Assembly: GCA_964564905.1 (NCBI GenBank)
Contig: CAZMCI010000019.1
Coordinates: 1 to 17,207 of the forward strand
DNA: 17,207 nucleotides
From: B75-G9 sp964564905
Lineage (GTDB): Archaea > Hadarchaeota > Hadarchaeia > Hadarchaeales > Hadarchaeaceae
Direction of reading: 5' to 3'
Under the pieces are notes generated by a model. It had not been told where the DNA came from. It was given only the letters and a program-made list of their open reading frames with translations, and did no database searches. How positions within the stretch are numbered: position 1 is the first letter of the stretch; the number at the start of each line of letters is the position of its first letter. This document shows positions 13,560 to 17,207 of this stretch, one piece after another. A program made the translations under genes and the position numbers.

Positions 13560-13582
13560 ATATTGGATATATTATCCAATAT
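13560..13582. promoter_or_regulatory. palindromic operator at the ECF S-component promoter
   Basis: ATATTGGATA-TAT-TATCCAATAT is a perfect 10-bp inverted repeat with a 3-bp centre. It overlaps the TATA element (TATTTATATA, 13553-13562) and reaches to 8 nt before ATG 13590. A dimeric regulator bound here would block transcription initiation of the transporter-like operon. The ligand and regulator are unknown; the DUF4443 wHTH protein nearby is one candidate. Confidence 0.6.
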
Positions 13583-13589
13583 CGATCAA

Positions 13590-14267
13590 ATGTTCTGGTC
13601 ACCCAGAAAGCCAAGCTATAAAATTTTTGGAGACACCACTCAGGGAAGAATATTGGCGAAGAGAATAAGGCTCTTCGTGCTGATCGGGGCTGTGCTCATT
13701 GCGGTCAGCAAGCTCCTCTATCACCAGGGGATCATGCCATTCCCAAATTTTGAACTTATAATACCGACGCTGGTCGTCGTCGGTTCGTTTTCCCTTTACG
13801 TTGGACCCACGAAACAGTGGAGATACATCACCAGATATTTCGGGATCATCGCCCTGATCAGCGTTTTTCTAATAGATTTGGGGATATGGGGGTTTCAGCC
13901 TATTTATGCTTTCACTTGGTCCGGTTTTATCCTATGCTGGATTATCGGCCTACGGAACAGGCTTTCGATGTTTGATAGGTTTAAAAAGCTGTTATGGCGC
14001 ACGAGCATCACGACAGCCGTAGCGGTGCTCATCTTCGACGTGTGGACCGCGTTCGGGAGCTGGCTGGGATGGGGGGCCAAATCCCTTTCGGGGTTGGCGG
14101 CCGTGTACTTGGCCCAAATACCGTTCACGCTTTACCACCTAGCTTCCCTAGCCGTCGTTCCCCCACTGATCGGCTTGGCAAAACTCATGGTGAAAGTCAA
14201 AGTTCCAGTTCCCGTCACAGTGGGGGTTCGTGCGGGCACTGGAGTTCAAAAAGAACATGGGAGGTGA
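13590..14267 (+). CDS. ECF transporter S-component-like membrane protein
   Basis: This 225-aa protein has about six hydrophobic helices (roughly 27-46, 54-70, 82-99, 101-121, 138-155 and 170-205). The end of the membrane domain (FDVWTAFGSWLGW, SLSGLAAVYLAQIPFTLYHLASLAVVPPLIGL) resembles the last helices of substrate-binding S components of energy-coupling-factor vitamin transporters. The following gene encodes a DUF4430 protein, a common companion of such S components. Together they suggest uptake of a vitamin, perhaps a corrinoid. No ATPase (A) or T component is present here. ATG 13590 was chosen because the TTG upstream (13563) lies inside the operator and TATA region. The stop TGA overlaps the next gene's ribosome site. 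Confidence 0.6.
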   Translation: MFWSPRKPSYKIFGDTTQGRILAKRIRLFVLIGAVLIAVSKLLYHQGIMPFPNFELIIPTLVVVGSFSLYVGPTKQWRYITRYFGIIALISVFLIDLGIWGFQPIYAFTWSGFILCWIIGLRNRLSMFDRFKKLLWRTSITTAVAVLIFDVWTAFGSWLGWGAKSLSGLAAVYLAQIPFTLYHLASLAVVPPLIGLAKLMVKVKVPVPVTVGVRAGTGVQKEHGR

Positions 14268-14652
14268 TCTGACGGAAAAAGTGTCTTCCATTCAGGTAGT
14301 CGGCCTGACTGCGGTTGTGGCGTTCGTGGCATTGGGTTGCGGATACGTGCTCGCCGGGGGCGTCGAGAAATTTTCGGGACAGTACAGCGTGGGCGAAGAT
14401 ATCGTGGTGAGCATCAAACTCCCTGGAGAAACAGAATACACCGATGTTAACCTGAAATCCGGTATGACTGTGCTGGACGCCGTCGCCCAAGTCTATGAGA
14501 TAAAAACTGAACTTTACCCGGAGCTCGGTCCCGCTGTGAAATCCATAGACGACAACTGGCTCATGTATACGGTCGACGGAGTCGCACCAGAAGTCGGCAT
14601 GTCGGCGTACCAGCTTACTGGCGGGGAAAAAATTGAACTTACGCTTGCATGA
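14257..14652 (+). CDS. DUF4430 (transcobalamin C-terminal-like) exported protein
   Basis: This protein is about 131 aa. An N-terminal hydrophobic segment (VVGLTAVVAFVALGCGYVLAG) serves as signal or anchor. A beta-grasp-like DUF4430 domain follows (about 55-131): LKSGMTVLDAVAQVYEIK, AVKSIDDNWLMYTVDG, VGMSAYQLTGGEKIELTL. The domain is related to the C-terminal part of transcobalamin and often accompanies S components, so an extracellular ligand-binding role is likely. The start is uncertain. ATG 14257 overlaps the upstream gene by 11 nt. GTG 14230 is possible. GTG 14281 lies 12 nt past an excellent GGAGGTGAT site (14260-14268). ALGC recalls a lipobox but lacks the usual residue at -3. It is translationally coupled to the upstream membrane protein. 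Confidence 0.75.
   Translation: MGGDLTEKVSSIQVVGLTAVVAFVALGCGYVLAGGVEKFSGQYSVGEDIVVSIKLPGETEYTDVNLKSGMTVLDAVAQVYEIKTELYPELGPAVKSIDDNWLMYTVDGVAPEVGMSAYQLTGGEKIELTLA
14260..14268 (+). promoter_or_regulatory. strong Shine-Dalgarno sequence GGAGGTGAT
   Basis: This is a full complement of the archaeal 16S 3' tail. It overlaps the stop codon of the S-component gene (14265-14267). It suggests that the DUF4430 start is downstream at GTG 14281, or at the non-standard CTG 14269, rather than ATG 14257. Confidence 0.55.
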
Positions 14653-14717
14653 GAACGTTGAAGAACGTCAAGCCGAAAACTGCTAGCTCCACCTCAAAAA
14701 CCTCTGTGCATGAAAAC

Positions 14718-15302
14718 TCAAATCCCGCTTATTTTCCTGAGCGACAGTGCCGCAGCTCTAGCCCCCGCCCCTGCTTTTTCCACATCTTCGCCCGTACCAA
14801 TCACCAAAACATCTCCATCCTTGGGCTTAAACAGTTTGACAAGCGCGTCTGAGGTTTTTTTATCGATTTTGATGAAATTGGCTGGAAATCTAAATTTTCC
14901 ATTTTTGAAGATCAGCACGGTTGCGCCTTGAGCTCCAGCTTTTATTGCCTCATCGCGCTGTTCCACACCATACCTGATCTTTTTGGCAGCATTTCTCACA
15001 AGTGTACCTACATTAACTTTTCCGACCGTAATGCCCCTCACATTCACTGTTACATACGTGGGGAAATTTCCAACCACATTTTTACCTTTACGGGTGAGGA
15101 AGTGGCCCCCTCGCGAAGATGTAACGAGTCCTTTTTCTCTGAGGATGTTCAAAATGGTACGGACGCTTCCCTCACCCACCCCTAATTTTTTTGCTAGTTC
15201 CATTCGTCCCACTCTTCTCCGACTAGCTATGATCTCTAATGCCCGCTGGATGTGTATTTTGGAAAACCTCGGCAACGGACCTCTAAACGGCAAGCTGAAC
15301 AC
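14718..15302 (-). CDS. DUF4443 winged-helix regulator
   Basis: In this 194-aa protein, residues about 15-70 form a winged helix-turn-helix (IHIQRALEIIASRRRVGRMELAKKLGVGEGSVRTILNIL, then EKGLVTSSRGGHFLTRKG). Residues about 80-194 match the archaeal DUF4443 domain (VNVRGITVGKVNVGTLVR, EQRDEAIKAGAQGATVLIFKNGKFRFP, GDVLVIGTGEDVEKAGAGARAAAL). It is probably a transcription regulator with a ligand-sensing C-terminal domain; the ligand is unknown. The start is GTG 15302, close to a TATA-like palindrome at 15317-15328, so the leader is very short. It is convergent with the S-component/DUF4430 pair (65 nt between stops) and divergent from the 56-aa ORF, either of which it may control. Confidence 0.82.
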   Translation of the reverse strand: MFSLPFRGPLPRFSKIHIQRALEIIASRRRVGRMELAKKLGVGEGSVRTILNILREKGLVTSSRGGHFLTRKGKNVVGNFPTYVTVNVRGITVGKVNVGTLVRNAAKKIRYGVEQRDEAIKAGAQGATVLIFKNGKFRFPANFIKIDKKTSDALVKLFKPKDGDVLVIGTGEDVEKAGAGARAAALSLRKISGI

Positions 15303-15316
15303 CGCTCTTCCACATC

Positions 15317-15328
15317 TTTATTAATAAA
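15317..15328. promoter_or_regulatory. palindromic TATA element TTTATTAATAAA, bidirectional
   Basis: This is a perfect 12-bp palindrome between two divergent starts (GTG 15302 on the left, ATG 15359 on the right). It can act as a TATA box in both directions. The rightward start site would be at about 15350. The leftward transcript would be essentially leaderless. Confidence 0.5.
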
Positions 15329-15358
15329 ACGACAATTTATCGGTTCTGTTTCACATTC

Positions 15359-15529
15359 ATGAGGCGGTATGTCAAAAAGAAGGATTCTGACCTTCTTCGA
15401 TCCCCAGATCCAAACCATTATCTTGCATGTCCACGCATCGAAGACGCCAAGTGGCTCCTGATTTTGGGACAATCGCGGCTCGGATTTATTGATTCATCTT
15501 CCTACTTTGGAACAAAATTTAAGGCATGA
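15359..15529 (+). CDS. 56-aa protein translationally coupled to radical SAM protein B
   Basis: ATG 15359 opens a 56-codon frame ending in TGA at 15527-15529, which overlaps the ATG of radical SAM B as ATGA, a classical coupling arrangement. The protein starts MRRYVKKKDSDLLRSPDP, includes ACPRIEDAKWLLILGQSRLG and ends in GTKFKA. It has no signal peptide and one short hydrophobic stretch (WLLILG). I do not recognise a family. Support comes from the start near a TATA element, the uninterrupted frame across the whole gap and the coupled stop. A minus-strand frame over the same bases runs into the DUF4443 gene and lacks such support. A 7-bp hairpin (15377-15397) lies inside. It could instead be a leader peptide. 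Confidence 0.55.
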   Translation: MRRYVKKKDSDLLRSPDPNHYLACPRIEDAKWLLILGQSRLGFIDSSSYFGTKFKA

Positions 15530-17097
15530 GTTTGTATGTAATACAGAGTGCACAGGAGGCCAAACTTGTGACTTCTCAAGTCGTCCTAACGATGGATCGA
15601 ACTCTCGCATCTGAATATGGAGGTTCACTCTTCGTTGGATTTGCTGCCTGTGCTCCCAAACTTATTCCTGATCCCCTTTACCGCTTTTTCCTGTGCCCTT
15701 CCGTGGAAGCTAAAGAGCACATGCCTGTGGCTGCTCCCGCAGGAACAAGAAAGATGGAAGCTGCCCTGTCGGAAGCCGGAATCGATGTTGTGGTGGCTCA
15801 TCCTGAGCACTTGGAGGAAGTCATTGGCAGGGAAACAAAGGTGGTCGGCATAACTTCTAACGATCCAAGAGGATTTGGGCCAGCATCATCCACCTTTAGT
15901 AGCCTTCTAGAAAGAAAAACCTTCTCTGCCCTTTTCTTCGAGCAAACAGTCGGAAAAGTGAGGGAGATTTTGGACTCAAATGGAGGAGGAAAACTGATAG
16001 TGGGCGGGCCAGGGGCGTGGCAACTGGAAGACGAAGAAGTGTTGGACAGGTATGGTATCGATTGTGTAATTATAGGAGAAGGAGAAATCACCGGTGTGGA
16101 GATCGTTAAACGGGCGCTGAGAGGGGAGCCCATTCCCCGGGTGGTTCATGGAGAGATGGTTCCCCTGGAGCGAATCCCAAATATCAAGCACAGAACGATC
16201 GGCGGTCTTATTGAAATCTCCAGAGGCTGCGGAAGGGGATGTCGGTTTTGTCTTCCCAACCTCAAGTTTCTGAGATCCAGACCCCTACACCAGATCTTGG
16301 AGGAAGTAAAAATCAACTTGAGAGAAGGGTCGGAGGGCGTTTGTTTGCATGCAGAAGATGTCCTCCGCTATGGGGCAAAAGGCCCAATTCCTGACGAAGC
16401 CAAGGTAATTCAGCTCTTTGAGCAAGTCTCAAAGCTCACTCCTCATGTATGGATCTCCCACTTCGCTTTCGCTTCTGTGGCGTGCAGGCCCGATTTGATC
16501 AGAAAAATCACGGAACTGCTCGATGAGCGTGGAAGCGAGGCCCCGTGGTATTCCGGGCAGGTGGGGATTGAAACCGCCTCACCCGAACTCGTGAGGCGGT
16601 ACATGCCAGGGAAGCCTCTCCCGTTTAAGCCAGAGGAGTGGAGTGAAGTCGTTATCAGAGCACACGAGATTTTGGCTGAAAACAGGTGGGTCCCCTGTTC
16701 TACCCTTATCTCCGGGCTTCCCGGCGAAACCCCTAAAGATGTTGAGCTGACAATCGAACTTGTTGAAAAATTGCGCGGGTTCAAGTCCCTCATCGTTCCA
16801 CTCTTCTTCGTTCCCATAGGTCAGCTAAGTGGAGGTCAATTTTTCCTCAAAGAGCATATGCTGCCAGAACACTGGAAATTGCTTGCTACGTGCATGGAGC
16901 ACGACTTTAAGTGGACACCAAAACTGGCAGAAGAACATCTTCACAACCGAATTCAAAAGTTCTTTGTCAAAGAAGTAGTGTTGAGGTCTTTTCGGCATCA
17001 GCTGAAAGGGCCTTTAAGACTCATGAAGGAAGGAATCGACCCGACAAAGGAAGTATCTCCTGCTCCCATTTCTAGGTTAGCCCCCGTAGAAGCTTAG
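15526..17097 (+). CDS. radical SAM protein B with N-terminal B12-binding-type domain
   Basis: This 523-aa protein is a paralogue of radical SAM protein A at 10653. The cluster motif is Cys235-x3-Cys239-x2-Cys242 in EISRGCGRGCRFC. The N-terminal domain (about 17-205) has VVVAHPEHLEEVIGRETKVVGI, then SNDPRGFGPASS (111-122) where A has SHDPLG, and IVGGPGAWQL (158-167). No DxHxxG cobalamin ligand is present, so any B12 would bind base-on or not at all. VGIETASPELVRRYMPGKPLPF and LISGLPGETPKD follow in the barrel. The tail, about residues 430-523, is basic and helical. The reaction is unknown. The start ATG 15526 overlaps the stop of the 56-aa ORF. The stop overlaps the possible convergent gene at the window end by 4 nt. 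Confidence 0.87.
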   Translation: MSLYVIQSAQEAKLVTSQVVLTMDRTLASEYGGSLFVGFAACAPKLIPDPLYRFFLCPSVEAKEHMPVAAPAGTRKMEAALSEAGIDVVVAHPEHLEEVIGRETKVVGITSNDPRGFGPASSTFSSLLERKTFSALFFEQTVGKVREILDSNGGGKLIVGGPGAWQLEDEEVLDRYGIDCVIIGEGEITGVEIVKRALRGEPIPRVVHGEMVPLERIPNIKHRTIGGLIEISRGCGRGCRFCLPNLKFLRSRPLHQILEEVKINLREGSEGVCLHAEDVLRYGAKGPIPDEAKVIQLFEQVSKLTPHVWISHFAFASVACRPDLIRKITELLDERGSEAPWYSGQVGIETASPELVRRYMPGKPLPFKPEEWSEVVIRAHEILAENRWVPCSTLISGLPGETPKDVELTIELVEKLRGFKSLIVPLFFVPIGQLSGGQFFLKEHMLPEHWKLLATCMEHDFKWTPKLAEEHLHNRIQKFFVKEVVLRSFRHQLKGPLRLMKEGIDPTKEVSPAPISRLAPVEA

Positions 17098-17207
17098 TGC
17101 ATATCAATCGCAAGTGCCTCTCTAATGCTGCTCCACTGCAGGTAGAACTTTTTGTTCTGCTCCCAGTTTTTATAACAATTCAGCGGGGCGGATCCATGAC
17201 ATCTCAC
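17094..17207 (-). CDS. 3' end of a possible minus-strand gene, cut by the window
   Basis: The last 37 codons of an open minus-strand frame run off the window edge. They include NCYKNWEQNKKFYLQWSSIR and end in EALAIDMH before TAA. The composition is protein-like, and the other two minus-strand frames contain stops. The stop codon overlaps the radical SAM B stop by 4 nt (TTAG), the same tight convergent packing seen elsewhere in the window. The fragment is too short for a family assignment. A TATA-like ATAAAAA on the same strand is a mild argument against coding. Confidence 0.42.
   Translation of the reverse strand: MRCHGSAPLNCYKNWEQNKKFYLQWSSIREALAIDMH

Noticed and set aside
137..15337. The 11-mer AAACGACAATT occurs just after the TATA elements at both 123-131 and 15317-15328
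   Set aside because: Repeated 11-mers are expected by chance many times in 17 kb. The shared promoter position is suggestive but two cases are not enough.
15377..15397. AAGAAGG-N7-CCTTCTT hairpin with CTGA as a C/D box RNA
   Set aside because: No matching C box (RTGATGA) is nearby, and the hairpin lies inside the 56-aa frame.
15236..15472. 78-aa minus-strand frame overlapping the DUF4443 start
   Set aside because: It overlaps a well-supported gene and the TATA palindrome; the plus-strand 56-aa frame with ATGA coupling is better.
1..17207. CRISPR arrays, insertion sequences, integrase or defence genes
   Set aside because: No regularly spaced repeats, terminal inverted repeats, transposases or recombinases were seen; the window is ordinary chromosomal gene content.

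Overview
The window is archaeal. TATA boxes sit about 25-30 bp before starts, and some start codons look leaderless. Other starts use GGAGGTGA-type ribosome sites. The genes include TiaS, an archaeal-type ArgRS, a PAC2 protein, eL41, a DUF4443 regulator and a tRNA with bulge-helix-bulge introns. The eL41 sequence recalls Thermococcales-like euryarchaea, and multi-intron tRNAs are best known from Thermoproteales. A deep-branching, probably thermophilic archaeon fits, but I cannot name the lineage. One run of 10 Ns shows that this is a draft or metagenomic assembly.

Left part (1-4300): a GC-rich stretch with a TATA box in front may encode an unrecognised RNA. Next is a tRNA-Gln(TTG) interrupted by three tiny introns of 24, 16 and 19 nt, each with its own bulge-helix-bulge fold. 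A minus-strand operon then reads tiaS, a small possibly SecB-like protein, and a cytoplasmic GH2 glycosidase whose stop lies 5 nt from the tRNA end.

Middle (4300-12300): a membrane-anchored exported protein of unknown function and argS read rightward. argS is convergent with a UPF0282 metallo-beta-lactamase-fold gene that contains the N gap. A rightward operon follows: PAC2 protein, M29-type aminopeptidase, a 79-aa membrane protein with a histidine-at-every-heptad coiled coil, and radical SAM protein A.

Right part (12300-17207): a four-helix membrane protein on the minus strand is divergent from an Mtq2/HemK2-like methyltransferase. Then come eL41 (39 aa), a palindromic operator, an ECF S-component-like membrane protein and a DUF4430 protein. 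A DUF4443 wHTH regulator is divergent from a 56-aa ORF that overlaps radical SAM protein B by ATGA. The last 114 bases hold the 3' end of a possible minus-strand gene.

Themes: translation (tRNA-Gln, TiaS, ArgRS, eL41, a probable release-factor methylase), protein turnover (PAC2, M29), and a possible corrinoid or radical-SAM theme (two paralogous radical SAM proteins with N-terminal B12-type domains, an S-component and a DUF4430 protein). The three-intron tRNA-Gln is the best supported unusual item. The histidine-zipper protein and the two genes too short for ordinary gene calling (eL41 and the 56-aa ORF) come next.
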